From Rutidosis leptorrhynchoides (Eukaryota; Streptophyta; Magnoliopsida; Asterales; Asteraceae), in assembly GCF_046630445.1 (NCBI RefSeq), contig NC_092339.1:75337501-75401500 (forward strand): a stretch of DNA of 64,000 nt, in the 5' to 3' direction. The translations under genes were made by a program, and so were the position numbers. Below, in pieces: positions 20,938-34,425 of the stretch. The notes under the pieces are model-generated. The model did no database searches and was not told where the DNA came from. It was given only the letters and a program-made list of their open reading frames with translations. Position 1 is the stretch's first letter; each line of letters starts with the position of its first letter.

Positions 20938-23900
20938 TGTAGTGACCCGAACTTTTCCATGTTTATATATATATTAAATGAAATTGTTATTTACATGATT
21001 AAGTGTTTACAACATGTTAAGCAATCAAACTTGTTAAGACTTGATTAATTGAAATAGGTTTCATATAGACAATTGACCACCCAAGTTGACCGGTGATTCA
21101 CGAATGTTAAAACTTGTAAAAACTATACGATGACATATATATGGTTATATATATAGTTAACACGATTTTAATATAAGTATGTATCTCATTAGGTAATTTA
21201 ACAATGAGTTATATACATAAAAATGAGACTATTAATTTAAGAAACTCGAAAACGATATATATAACGATTATCGTTATAACAACGTCTTACTAGGTACATA
21301 TGAATCATATTAAGATATTGATACACTTGGTTAATTATGTTAAATGATAAGTAAATATATTAATAAGTGTATTAACAATGAAATACATATGTAAAAATAA
21401 GACTACTAACTTAATGATTTCGAAACGAGACATATATGTAACGATTATCGTTGTAACGACATTTAACTGTATATATATCATACTAAGATATATTATATAT
21501 CATAATATCATGATAATATAACAATTTAACATCTCATTTGTTATAATAAACAATGGGTTAACAACATTCAACAAGATCGTTAATCTAAAGGTTTCAAAAC
21601 AACATTTACATGTAACGACTAACGATGACTTAACGACTCAGTTAAAATGTATATACATGTAGTGTTTTAATATGTATTCATACAATTTTGAAGGACTTCA
21701 AGACACTTATCAAAATACTTCTACTTAACAAAAATTCTTACAATTACATCCTCGTTCAGTTTCATCAACAATTCTACTCGTATGCACCCGTATTCGTACT
21801 CGTACAATACACAGCTTTTAGATGTATGTACTATTAGTATATACACTCCAATGATAAGCTCTTAGCAGCCCATGTGAGTCACCTAACACATGTAGGAACC
21901 ATCATTTGGCAACTAGCATGAAATATTTCATAAAATTACAAAAATATGAGTAATCATTCATGACTTATTTACATGAAAACAAAATTACATATCCTTTATA
22001 TCTAATCCATACACCAACGACCAAAAACACCTACAAACACTTTCATTCTTCAATTTTCTTCATCTAATTGATCTCTCTCAAGTTCTATCTTCAAGTTCTA
22101 AGTGTTCTTCATAAATTCCAAAAGTTCTAGTTTCATAAAATCAAGAATACTTCCAAGATTGCAAGTTTACTTCCAAGTTTTCTAAATCCATTCCAAGTAA
22201 TCATCCAAGATCAAGAAACCTTTGTTACTTACAGTAGGTTATCTTTCTAATACAAGGTAATAATCATATTCAAACTTTAATTCAATTTCTATAACTATAA
22301 CAATTTATTTCGAGTGAAAATCTTACTTGAAATTATTTTCGTGTCATGATTCTGCTTCAAGAACTTTCAAGCCATCCAAGGATCCTTTGAAGCTAGATCT
22401 ATTTTTTTCATTTCCAGTAGGTTTATCCAAAGAACTTGAGGTAGTAATGATGTTCATAACATCATTTGATTCATACATATAAAGCTATCTTATTCGAAGG
22501 TTTAAACTTGTAATCACTAGAACATAGTTTAGTTAATTCTAAACTTGTTCGCAAATAAAAGTTAATCCTTCTAACTTGACTTTTAAAATCAACTAAACAC
22601 ATGTTCTATATCTATATGATATGCTAACTTAATGATTTAAAACCTGGAAACACGAAAAACACCGTAAAACCGGATTTACGCCGTCGTAGTAACACCGCGG
22701 GCTGTTTTGGGTTAGTTAATTAAAAACTATGATAAAATTTGATTTAAAAGTTGTTATTCTGGGAAAATGATTTTTATTATGAACATGAAACTATATCCAA
22801 AAATTATGGTTAAACTCAAAGTGGAAGTATGTTTTCTAAAATGGTCATCTAGACGTCGTTCTTTCGACTGAAATGACTACCTTTACAAAAACGACTTGTA
22901 ACTTATTTTTCTGACTATAAACCTATACTTTTTCTGTTTAGATTCATAAAATAGAGTTCAATATGAAACCATAGCAATTTGATTCACTCAAAACGGATTT
23001 AAAATGAAGAAGTTATGGGTAAAACAAGATTGGATAATTTTTCTCATTTTAGCTACGTGAAAATTGGTAACAAATCTATTCCAACCATAACTTAATCAAC
23101 TTGTATTGTATATTATGTAATCTTGAGATACCATGGACACGTATACAATGTTTCGACCTATCATGTCGACACATCTATATATATTTCGGAATAACCATAG
23201 ACACTCTATATGTGAATGTTGGAGTTAGCTATACAGGGTTGAGGTAGATTCCAAAATATATATAGTTTGAGTTGTGATCAATACTGAGATACGTATACAC
23301 TGGGTCGTGGATTGATTCAAGATAATATTTATCGATTTATTTCTGTACATCTAACTGTGGACAACTAGTTGTAGGTTACTAACGAGGACAGCTGACTTAA
23401 TAAACTTAAAACATCAAAATATATTAAAAGTGTTGTAAATATATTTTAAACATACTTTGATATATATGTATATATTGTTATAGGTTCGTGAATCAACCAG
23501 TGGCCAAGTCTTACTTCCCGACGAAGTAAAAATCTGTGAAAGTGAGTTATAGTCCCACTTTTAAAATCTAATATTTTTGGGATGAGAATACATGCAGGTT
23601 TTATAAATGATTTACAAAATAGACACAAGTACGTGAAACTACATTCTATGGTTGAATTATCGAAATCGAATATGCCCCTTTTTATTAAGTCTGGTAATCT
23701 AAGAATTAGGGAACAGACACCCTAATTGACGCGAATCCTAAAGATAGATCTATTGGGCCTAACAAACCCCATCCAAAGTACCGGATGCTTTAGTACTTCA
23801 AAATTTATATCATATCCGAAGGGTGTCCCGGAATGATTGGGATATTCTTATATATATGCATCTTGTTAATGTCGGTTACCAGGTGTTCACCATATGAATG

Positions 23901-24377
23901 ATTTTTATCTCTATGTATGGGATGTGTATTGAAATATGAAATCTTGTGGTCCATTGTTACGATTTGATATATATAGGTTAAACCTATAACTCACCAACAT
24001 TTTTGTTGACATTTAAAGCATGTTTATTCTCAGGTGAATATTAAGAGCTTCCGCTGTTGCATACTAAAATAAGGACAAGATTTGGAGTCCATGTTTGTAT
24101 GATATTGTGTAAAAACTGCATTCAAGAAACTGATTTCGATGTAACATATTTGTATTGTAAACCATTATGTAATGGTCGTGTGTAAATAGGATATTTTAGA
24201 TTATCATTATTTGATAATATACGTAAAGCTTTTTAAACCTTTATTTATGAAATAAAGGTTATGGTTTGTTTTAAAAATGAATGCAGTCTTTGAAAAACGT
24301 CTCATATAGAGGTCAAAACCTCGAAACGAAATCAATTAATATGGAACGTTTTTAATCAATAAGAACTGGACATTTCA
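20938..24377 (+). mobile_element. Element B 5' LTR
   Basis: 3440 bp, TGTAGTGACCCGAAC... to ...CATTTCA. Nearly collinear with the 3' LTR at 30985-34425, with scattered substitutions. No protein-coding gene is supported inside it. Confidence 0.95.
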
Positions 24378-24378
24378 G

Positions 24379-24395
24379 TGGGTATCCGAGCGTTG
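24379..24395 (+). other. Element B primer-binding site
   Basis: TGGGTATCCGAGCGTTG, directly after the 5' LTR. It differs from the element A site by one T-to-G change and is also related to the initiator-Met tRNA complement TGGTATCAGAGC. The extra mismatch may weaken priming. Confidence 0.7.
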
Positions 24396-24586
24396 GTCTT
24401 AGAGAACCAGAATTTTGCATTAGTGTGTCTTATCGAGTTTGTTAGGATGCGTTAGTGAGTCTGGACTTCGACCGTGTTTACTTGAAAAATGATTGCTTAA
24501 CAAATTTTGTTGGAAACTATATATTTTTAACATGTGAATATTATGTGATATATTAATCTCTTAACGCGTTTGATATTATGTGATAG

Positions 24587-25183
24587 ATGTCTACCTCTAG
24601 AACAAGTCCCATTGACTCACCTAATAATAATGAAGAATCAAATGTAAATTGGAATGATTCGTGGACTGATTCACAAGTTCCCGAAGAGGAACCGGAAGAA
24701 GAGTCGGAACTGGAAGAAGAATCAGAACCGGAGGAGGAAATAGAACCGGTGGGGGAAATAATAAAACGGTTAAGTAAAAGAAAATCCTCAACCAACCGAC
24801 CAAGGTTAATTATGGTCAATGGTGTTTCCGCCAAGGAAGCAAAATATTGGGAGGATTACCAATTCTCCGATGAATCGGATTCCGACGAGAATTCCGATGA
24901 TGTTATAGAAATTACCCCAACTGAATTTAAAAAGGCAAAAGAAAATAATAAGGGAAAGGGCATAAAAATAGAGAAATCTAATTCCAACCCCGATGAACTT
25001 TATATGTATCGTCAACCCCCGAAGCCCTTAAGTTGTAACAATGACCCGAGAACCTCTAAACCACCAGGTTTTTCTAAACCAATGTGGAAAACGACGGCTC
25101 GTATTAGGGGAACATCATATATCCCTAGAAACTTGGCAAAACGAACCAAAACCGAAGAAGAAGAAACGAGCGAGTCGAAATAA
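24587..25183 (+). CDS. Acidic low-complexity ORF of element B
   Basis: 198-codon ORF, uninterrupted, homologous over its whole length to the ORF at 6096-6710. It has the same Ser/Asn-rich start, Glu-rich SEPEEE repeat (shorter by six residues), SDESDSDENSDD stretch and basic C-terminal half. It is the first ORF after the primer-binding site. The family is unknown. That it stays open here while the downstream F-box and gag-pol frames have acquired stops may be chance, as the copy is short and few mutations separate the two elements. Confidence 0.75.
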   Translation: MSTSRTSPIDSPNNNEESNVNWNDSWTDSQVPEEEPEEESELEEESEPEEEIEPVGEIIKRLSKRKSSTNRPRLIMVNGVSAKEAKYWEDYQFSDESDSDENSDDVIEITPTEFKKAKENNKGKGIKIEKSNSNPDELYMYRQPPKPLSCNNDPRTSKPPGFSKPMWKTTARIRGTSYIPRNLAKRTKTEEEETSESK

Positions 25184-25319
25184 GATAGTTGTATTCGTGT
25201 GGTGTAATATATGTAATATAGTGTGCTTATGCTTTATGATATATGTAAAAATTGCTTGTATTAATAAGTAATTTTTTTATGAATCTAACTCTTGTCTATT
25301 TTACAGTTTAAAATACAAA

Positions 25320-26003
25320 ATGGATAGACAACCCAATATTTTAAGAGACCTACCCGGAGACATGATTGATGAAATCTTGTCTAGAGTCGGTCAGAATTCC
25401 TCGGCACAACTATTTAAGGCGAAATCAGTTTGTAAGACATTCGAAGAACATTACAAGAATGTCTTGGTTTATAAGAGACTTTCGTTTGAAAGATGGGGGA
25501 TATCACATTGAGAAACCCATAAGTTACGATGTGTTTACTTTGACGCATATATTGCGGGGAACCCAAATGCTATTTTACGCACCGGGTTAAGAAATTATTT
25601 TGACTCAATGTATCCGAATATAGGACTTCATGATTTAGAAAAAGCGGCTAACATGCAACATAAAGAAGCATGCTATGCTTACGGGTTAGTAATGTTCGCT
25701 TCTCACCAAAGTGAGAACAAGAACATCGGGCTACAACTATTAAACAAAACGTTCCCACAAGTAACGGAGTCGGTAATTTGGGTAAGAAATGAGGTTTTTA
25801 GATTGTTACGGGACTGTTGGACATTACGTAACCCTCGTCCCTTTGACGACGTTACAACACGCTGTCTTATCAACGGCCATAACGGTTATGTTCCACAAGA
25901 CCAAGGATGGGAAGTAGTCCTAGTAAAACCAGAATGCATGACTTGTTTCTGGACGTATGAATTACGTGTCTTTATTGCCTTTGCTGAACGACTTGTGTAC
26001 TAG
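25320..26003 (+). pseudogene. F-box ORF of element B, one nonsense change
   Basis: Homologue of the intact F-box ORF at 5277-5960. The F-box (ILRDLPGDMIDEILSRVG) is preserved, but codon 64 is TGA (25509-25511) where element A has TGG, so only a 63-residue F-box peptide would be made. Downstream the frame is open to the normal end (RVFIAFAERLVY). Several amino-acid differences from the A copy are scattered along the protein. A truncated product could still bind SKP1, which is untested. Confidence 0.85.
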
Positions 26004-26195
26004 CTAGAATTATCTTCACAACTATCTTGTATCAAAGTTATTGTGTGCTATATTTCATGCTTTATGTAAAATAAGCGGTATTGTAAGTTTGTAAAATATT
26101 GTATAAAAGTTTGAATGCGAAATATTATTATAATCAGTTTTTCATATAGAATTGTAGTAGTTGAATTGTATATTAGCTACTAAGTATAAACTTAA

Positions 26196-26212
26196 CGGGT
26201 AGGTACTACCCG
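26196..26212 (+). repeat. Internal PPT-like hairpin in element B
   Basis: CGGGTAGGTACTACCCG, identical to the element A motif at 5068-5084, ~190 bp after the F-box ORF and ~130 bp before the gag ATG. With flanks, AACGGGTAGGTACT/ACCCGAA equals the PPT and LTR start (30972-30995) with a short central stretch missing. Confidence 0.75.
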
Positions 26213-26344
26213 AATTTAAACTTATAAAACGCTAATATGAAGAAAAAGCTTTTATAAATGAGTTCATATTATGCTATGAAATACTATTAACTACTCTTAA
26301 TATTCTGTATGATTAACTTGTTCCATTTGACTATTTTGAAGGAA

Positions 26345-27178
26345 ATGGCACCGACTACTCGACACACCGTGAATATGAATGAAGAGGAATTCCGTACTTT
26401 TCTAGCTTCAAACATAGCTGCAGTACAGGCTGCGCTACATACCAACAATAACCTTGGATCTAGCAGTACAGGAAATCGTGTAGGATGCACCTACAAAGAA
26501 TTCACTGCTTGCAAACCTTTGGAATTTGATGGAACCGAAGGACCGATCGGATTGAAACGGTGGACCGAGAAGGTCGAATCGGTGTTTGCCATAAGTAAGT
26601 GTACTGAAGAGGATAAAGTGAAGTAAGCTACACATACCTTCACAGGTTCTGCGTTAACATGGTGGAATACCTATCTAGAGCAAGTGGGACAAGATGATGC
26701 GTATGCACTACCGTGGTCAGCATTCAAGCACTTGATGAACGAGAAGTACCGTCCCAGAACCGAGGTCAATAACCTCAAGACAGAATTTAGAGGGTTACGA
26801 ACCCAAGGATTTGATATTACCACGTACGAAAGACGATTCACAGAATTGTGCCTATTGTGTCCGGGAGCGTTCGAAGATGAGGAAGAGAAGATCGACGCGT
26901 TTGTGAAAGGATTACCGGAAAGAATCCAAGAAGATATAAGTTCACACGAGCCCGCCTCCATACAACAGGCATGTAGAATGGCTCACAAACTAGTGAACCA
27001 GATTGAGTAAAGAATTAAAGAACAGACGGCTGAAGAGGCCAATGTGAAGCAAGTCAAAAGAAAGTGGGAGGAAAACGGTGATAAGAATCACCAATACAAC
27101 AACAACAGCAATTACAATAATAATCGCAACAATTATCCCAACAATCGCAACATCAATCGCAACTACAACAAACGGCCC

Positions 27179-27233
<55 letters not shown>

Positions 27234-30200
27234 TCAACTACAACAATCATCCCAACAACAATAACAACCACAACAACAACAACAATCAGAAGCAGCTATG
27301 CCAAAGGTGTGAAAAGTATCACTCAGGGTTCTGCACCAAATTTTGCAACAAGTGTAAAAGAAATGGTCATAGCGCGGCGAAGTGTGAGGTCTACGGACCA
27401 GGGGTTAACAGAACGAAAGGAACAAATGGTGTCGGATCGAGTAATGGCGGAGCAAGTAGTGTCGGAGAAAGTTATGCCAATGTAGTTTGTTATAAATGTG
27501 GAAAACCGGGCCACGTTATTAGAAATTGCCCGAACCAGGAGAACACGAATGGATAAGGCCGCGGAAGAGTTTTCAATATTAATGCGGCAGAGGCACAGGA
27601 AGACCCGGAGCTTGTTACGGGTACGTCTCTTATTGACAATAAATCTGCTTACGTTTTATTTGATTCGGGTGCGGATAGAAGCTATATGAGTAGAGATTTT
27701 TGTGCTAAATTAAGTTGTCCATTGACGCCGTTGGATAGTAAATTTTTACTTGAATTAGCAAACGGTAAATTAATTTCAGCAGATAATATATGCCGGAATC
27801 GAGAAATTAAACTGGGTAGCGAAATATTTAAGATTGATTTGATACCAGTAGAGTTAGGGAGTTTTGATGTAATAGTTGGCATGGACTGGCTGAAGAAGGT
27901 GAAAGCAGAGATCGTATGTTATAAAAATGCAATTCGCATTGTACGAGAAGAAGGAGAACCCTTAATGGTGTACGGAGAAAAGGGCAACATGAAGCTACAT
28001 CTTATTAGTAATTTGAAGGCACAAAAACTAATAAGAAAAGGTTGCTATGCTGTTCTAGCACGCGTCGAGAAAGTACAAACTGAAGAAAAGAGCATCAATG
28101 ATGTTCCCGTCGCAAAAGAATTTCCCGATGTATTTTCGAAAGAATTACCGGGACTACCTCCACATCGATCTGTTGAATTTCAAATAGATCTTGTACCAGG
28201 AGCTGCACCAATAGCTCGTGCTCCTTATAGACTCGCACCCAGCAAGATGAAAGAACTACAAAGCCAACTACAAGAACTATTAGAACGTGGTTTCATTCGA
28301 CTAAGCACATCACCATGGGGAGCTCCTATTTTGTTTGTCAAGAAGAAGGATGGTACATTTAGGTTTTGTATTGACTACAGAGAGTTGAACAAACTTACCA
28401 TCAAAAACTGTTATCCACTGCCGAGAATTGACGACTTATTTGATCAACTACAAGGCTCGTCGGTTTATTCGAAGATCGATTTACGTTCTGGATATCATTA
28501 AATGCGAGTAAAGGAGGATGATATTCCAAAAACTGCTTTTAGGACGCGTTATGGTCATTACGAGTTTATGGTTATGCCGTTTGGATTGACTAACGCACCA
28601 GCTGTGTTCATGGACCTTATGAACCAAGTGTGTGGGCCATATCTTGACAAGTTTGTCATTGTTTTCATCGATGACATACTTATTTACTCAAAGAATGATC
28701 AAGAGCATGAAGAACATTTGAGAAAAGTGCTAGAAGTATTGAGGAAAGAAAAACTGTACGCTAAGTTTTCAAAGTGTGCATTTTGGTTGGAAGAAGTTCA
28801 ATTCCTCGGTCACATAGTGAACAAAGAAGGTATCCAGGTGGACCCGGCAAAGATCGAAACCATTGAAAAGTGGGAAACCCCAAAAACTCCGAAGCATATA
28901 CGTCAATTTTTAGGATTGGCTGGTTACTACAGAAGATTCATCCAAGATTTCTCTAAAATAGCAAAACCCTTGACTGCATTAACGCATAAAGAGAAGAAAT
29001 TTGAATGGAAGGATGAACAAGAAAAGGCGTTTCAATTATTGAAGAAAAAGCTAACTACGGCACCTATATTGTCATTGCCTGAAGGGAATGATGATTTTGT
29101 GATTTATTGTGACGCATCAAAGCAAGGTCTCGGTTGTGTATTAATGCAACGGACGAAGGTGATTACTTATGCGTCTAGACAATTGAAGATTCACGAGCAA
29201 AATTATACGACGCATGATTTGGAATTAGGCGCGGTTGTTTTTGCATTAAAGACTTAGAGGCACTACTTATATGGGGTCAAAAGTATTATATATACCGACC
29301 ACAAAAGTCTTCAACACATATTTAATCAGAAACAACTGAATATGAGGTAGCGTAGGTGGATTGAATTGTTGAATGATTACGACTTTGAGATTCGTTACCA
29401 CCCGTGGAAGGCAAATGTGGTAGCCGACGCCTTGAGCAGAAAGGACAGAGAACCCATTCGAGTAAAATCTATGAATATAATGATTCACACTAACCTTACT
29501 ACTCAAATAAAAGAGGCGCAACAAGGAGTTTTAAAAGAGGGAAATTTAAAGGGTGAAATACCCAAAGGATCGGAGAAGCATCTTAATATTCGGGAAGACG
29601 GAACCCGGTATAGGGCTGAAAGAATTTGGGTACCAAAATTTGGAGATATGAGAGAAATGGTACTTAGAGAAGCTCATAAAACCAGATACTCAATACATCC
29701 TGGAACGGGGAATATGTACAAGGATCTAAAGAAACATTTTTGGTGGCCGGGTATGAAAGCCGATATTGCTAAATACGTAGGAGAATGTTTGACATGTTCT
29801 AAGGTCAAAGTTGAGCATCAGAAACAATCAGGTCTACTTCAACAACCCGAAATCCCGGAATGGAAATGGAAAAATATTACCATGGATTTCATCACTAAAT
29901 TGCCAAGGACTGCAAGTGGTTTTGATACTATTTGGGTAATAGTTGATCGTCTCACCAAATCAGCACACTTCCTGCCAATAAGAGAAGATGACAAGATGGA
30001 GAAGTTAGCACGACTGTATTTGAAGGAAGTCATCTCCAGACATGGAATACCAATCTCTATTATCTCTGATAGGGATGGCAGATTTATTTCAAGATTCTGG
30101 CAGACATTACAGCAAGCATTAGGAACTCGTCTAGACATGAGTATTGCCTATCATCCACAAACTGATGGGCAGAGTGAAAGGACGATACAAACGCTTGAAG

Positions 30201-30949
30201 ACATGCTACGAGCATGTGTTATTGATTTTGGAAACAGTTGGGATCGACATCTACCATTAGCAGAATTTTCCTACAACAACAGCTACCATTCAAGCATTGA
30301 GATGGCGCCGTTTGAAGCACTTTATGGTAGAAAGTGCAGGTCTCCGATTTGTTGGAGTGAAGTGGGGGATAGACAGATTACGGGTCCGGAGATAATACAA
30401 GAAACTACCGAGAAGATCATCCAAATTCAACAACGGTTGAAAACCGCCCAAAGTCGACAAAAGAGCTACGCTGACATTAAAAGAAAAGATATAGAATTTG
30501 AAATTGGAGAGATGGTAATGCTTAAAGTTGCACCTTGGAAAGGCGTTGTTCGATTTGGTAAACGAGGGAAATTAAATCCAAGGTATATTGGACCATTCAA
30601 GATTATTGATCGTGTCGGACCAGTAGCTTACCGACTTGAATTACCTCAACAACTCGCGGCTGTACAAAACACTTTCCACGTCTCGAATTTGAAGAAATGT
30701 TTTGCTAAAGAAGATCTCACTATTCCATTAGATGAAATCCAAATCAACGAAAAACTTCAATTCATCGAAGAACCCGTCGAAATAATGGATCGTGAGGTTA
30801 AAAGACTTAAGCAAAACAAGATACCAATTGTTAAGGTTCGATGGAATGCTCGTAGAGGACCCGAGTTCACCTGGGAACGAGAAGATCAGATGAAGAAGAA
30901 ATACCCGCATTTATTTCCAGAAGATACGTCAACACCTCCAACTGTTTAA
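26345..30949 (+). pseudogene. Element B gag-pol polyprotein with six in-frame stops
   Basis: One continuous frame of 1535 codons with no frameshift. Order: gag ([10 protein letters not shown]), an Asn-rich tract, zinc knuckles ([14 protein letters not shown]), protease ([11 protein letters not shown]), reverse transcriptase ([33 protein letters not shown]), RNase H ([17 protein letters not shown]), integrase with HHCC and DDE motifs, and a chromodomain-like tail. Premature stops lie at 26624, 27008, 27554, 28499, 29255 and 29348. Where element A retains the site, the changes are Tyr, Glu, Gln, Trp and Gln codons to stops; the 28499 site lies inside the region A has deleted. Gag and pol seem to have been made as a single polyprotein, as in other Tekay-type elements. 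Confidence 0.93.
27177..27232 (+). repeat. AAC trinucleotide tract in gag of element B
   Basis: A run of AAC repeats encoding consecutive Asn. Element A has a shorter, more interrupted tract at the equivalent place (~4040-4110), so gag linker length varies by triplet slippage without breaking the frame. Confidence 0.9.
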
Positions 30950-30971
30950 AATTTCGGGACGAAATTTATTT

Positions 30972-30984
30972 AACGGGTAGGTAC
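30972..30984 (+). other. Element B polypurine tract
   Basis: AACGGGTAGGTAC abutting the 3' LTR. It is preceded by the palindrome AAATTTCGGGACGAAATTT, which has 8-bp arms and is also present in elements A and C. Confidence 0.75.
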
Positions 30985-33900
30985 TGTAGTGACCCGAACT
31001 TTTCCATGTTTATATATATATTAAATGAAATTGTTATTTACATTATTAAGTGTTTCCAACATGTTAAGCAATCAAACTTGTTAAGACTTGATTAATTGAA
31101 ATAGGTTTCATATAGACAATTGACCACTCAAGTTGACCGGTGATTCACGAACGTTAAAACTTGTAAAAACTATACGATGACATATATATGGTTATATATA
31201 TAGTTAATATGATTTTATTATAAGTATGTATCTCATTAGGTATTTTAACAATGAGTTATATACATAAAAATGAGACTATTAATTTAAGAAACTCGAAAAC
31301 GATATATATAACGATTATCGTTATAACAACGTCTTACTAGGTACATATGAATCATATTAAGATATTTATACACTTGGTTAATTATGTTAAATGATAAGTA
31401 AATATATTAATAAGTGTATTAACAATGAAATACATATGTAAAAATAAGACTACTAACTTAATGATTTCAAAACGAGACATATATGTAACGATTATCGTTG
31501 TAACGACATTTAACTGTATATATATCATACTAAGATATATTATATATCATAATATCATGATAATATAACAATTTAACATCTCATTTGTTATAATAAACAA
31601 TGGGTTAACAACATTCAACAAGATCGTTAATCTAAAGGTTTCAAAACAACATTTACATGTAACGACTAACGATGACTTAACGACTCAGTTAAAATGTATA
31701 TACATGTAGTGTTTTAATATGTATTCATACAATTTTGAAGGACTTCAAGACACTTATCAAAATACTTCTACTTAACAAAAATTCTTACAATTACATCCTC
31801 GTTCAGTTTCATCAACAATTCTACTCGTATGCACCCGTATTCGTACTCGTACAATACACAGCTTTTAGATGTATGTACTATTGGTATATACACTCCAATG
31901 ATCAGCTCTTAGCAGCCCATGTGAGTCACCTAACACATATGGGAACCATCATTTGGCAACTAGCATGAAATATCTCATAAAATTACAAAAATATGAGTAA
32001 TCATTCATGACTTATTTACATGAAAACAAAATTACATATCCTTTATATCTAATCCATACACCAACGACCAAAAACACCTACAAACACTTTCATTCTTCAA
32101 TTTTCTTCATCTAATTGATCTCTCTCAAGTTCTATCTTCAAGTTCTAAGTGTTCTTCATAAATTCCAAAAGTTCTAGTTTCATAAAATCAAGAATACTTC
32201 CAAGATTGCAAGTTTACTTCCAAGTTTTCTAAATCCATTCCAAGTAATCATCCAAGATCAAGAAACCTTTGTTACTTACAGTAGGTTATCTTTCTAATAC
32301 AAGGTAATAATCATATTCAAACTTTAATTCAATTTCTATAACTATAACAATCTTATTTCGAGTGGAAATCTTACTTGAAATTGTTTTCGTGTCATGATTC
32401 TGCTTCAAGAACTTTCAAGCCATCCAAGGATCCTTTGAAGCTAGATCTATTTTTCTCATTTCTAGTAGGTTTATCCAAGGAAATTGAGGTAGTAATGATG
32501 TTCATAACATCATTTGATTCATACATATAAAGCTATCTTATTCGAAGGTTTAAACTTGTAATCACTAGAACATAGTTTAGTTAATTCTAAACTTGTTCGC
32601 AAATAAAAGTTAATCCTTCTAACTTGACTTTTAAAATCAACTAAACACATGTTCTATATCTATATGATATGCTAACTTAATGATTTAAAACCTGGAAACG
32701 CGAAAAACACCGTAAAACCGGATTTACGCCGTCGTAGTAACACCGCGGGCTGTTTTGGGTTAGTTAATTAAAAACTATGATAAACTTTGATTTAAAAGTT
32801 GTTATTCTGGAAAAATGATTTTTATTATGAACATGAAACTATATCCAAAAATTATGGTTAAACTCAAAGTGGAAGTATGTTTTCTAAAATGGTCATCTAG
32901 ACGTCGTTCTTTCGACTGAAATGACTACCTTTACAAAAATGACTTGTAACTTATTTTTCCGACTATAAACCTATACTTTTTCTGTTTAGATTCATAAAAT
33001 AGAGTTCAATATGAAACCATATCAATTTGATTCACTCAAAACGGATTTAAAATAAAGAAGTTATGGGTAAAACAAGATTGGATAATTTTTCTCATTTTAG
33101 CTACGTGAAAATTGGTAACAAATCTATTCCAACCATAACTTAATCAACTTGTATTGTATATCATGTAATCTTGAGATACCATGGACACGTATACAATGTT
33201 TCGACCGATCATATCGACACATCTATATATATTTCGGAACAACCATAGACACTCTATATGTGAATGTTGGAGTTAGCTATACAGGGTTGAGGTTGATTCC
33301 AAAATATATATAGTTTGAGTTGTGATCAATACTGAGATACGTATACACTGGGTCGTGGATTGATTCAAGATAATATTTATCGATTTATTTCTGTACATCT
33401 AACTGTGGACAACTAGTTGTAGGTTAATAACGAGGACAGCTGACTTAATAAACTTAAAACATCAAAATATATTAAAAGTGTTGTAAATATATTTTGAACA
33501 TACTTTGATATATATGTATATATTGTTATAGGTTCGTGAATCAACCAGTGGCCAAGTCTTACTTCCCAACGAAGTAAAAATCTGTGAAAGTGAGTTATAG
33601 TCTCACTTTTAAAATCTAATATTTTTGGGATGAGAATACATGCAGGTTTTATAAATGATTTACAAAATAGACACAAGTACGTGAAACTACATTCTATGGT
33701 TGAATTATCGAAATCGAATATGCCCCTTTTTATTAAGTCTGGTAATCTAAGAATTAGGGAACAGACACCCTAATTGACGCGAATCCTAAAGATAGATCTA
33801 TTGGGCCTAACAAACCCCATCCAAAGTACCGGATGCTTTAGTACTTCGAAATTTATATCATATCCGAAGGGTGTCCCGGAATGATGGGGATATTCTTATA

Positions 33901-34425
33901 TATATGCATCTTGTTAATGTCGGTTATCAGGTGTTCACCATATGAATGATTTTTATCTCTATGTATGGGATGTGTATTGAAATATGAAATCTTGTGGTCT
34001 ATTGTTACGATTTGATATATATAGGTTAAACCTATAACTCACCAACATTTTTGTTGACGTTTAAAGCATGTTTATTCTCAGGTGAATACTAAGAGCTTCC
34101 GTTGTTGCATACTAAAATAAGGACAAGATTTGGAGTCCATGTTTGTATGATATTGTGTAAAAACTGCATTCAAGAAACTGATTTCGATGTAACATATTTG
34201 TATTGTAAACCATTATGTAATGGTCGTGTGTAAACAGGATATTTTAGATTATCATTATTTGATAATCTACGTAAAGCTTTTTAAACCTTTATTTATGAAA
34301 TAAAGGTTATGGTTTGTTTTAAAAATGAATGCAGTCTTTGAAAAACGTCTCATATAGAGGTCAAAACCTCGCAACGAAATCAATTAATATGGAACGTTTT
34401 TAATCAATAAGAACGGGACATTTCA
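30985..34425 (+). mobile_element. Element B 3' LTR
   Basis: 3441 bp, TGTAGTGACCCG... to ...GGGACATTTCA, followed by the GATGA duplication (34426-34430). Small substitutions separate it from the 5' LTR, so insertion was not very recent; no exact divergence was computed. Confidence 0.95.

Larger units (their letters stand above)
20938..34425 (+). mobile_element. Element B: complete Tekay-like Ty3/gypsy with F-box cargo
   Basis: 13,488-bp element with two ~3.44-kb LTRs, ends TGTAGTGACCC...GGGACATTTCA, and the 5-bp duplication GATGA (20933-20937 and 34426-34430). Order: LTR, primer-binding site, acidic ORF, F-box ORF, internal PPT-like hairpin, gag-protease-RT-RNase H-integrase-chromodomain in one frame, PPT, LTR. 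It keeps all pol domains, so it shows the architecture from which element A was deleted. Several in-frame stops mean this copy is itself dead. Confidence 0.95.

Noticed and set aside
24553-24834. Ser-rich frame opposite the acidic ORF (also 6445-6744)
   Set aside because: Antisense shadow of the Glu-rich repeat.
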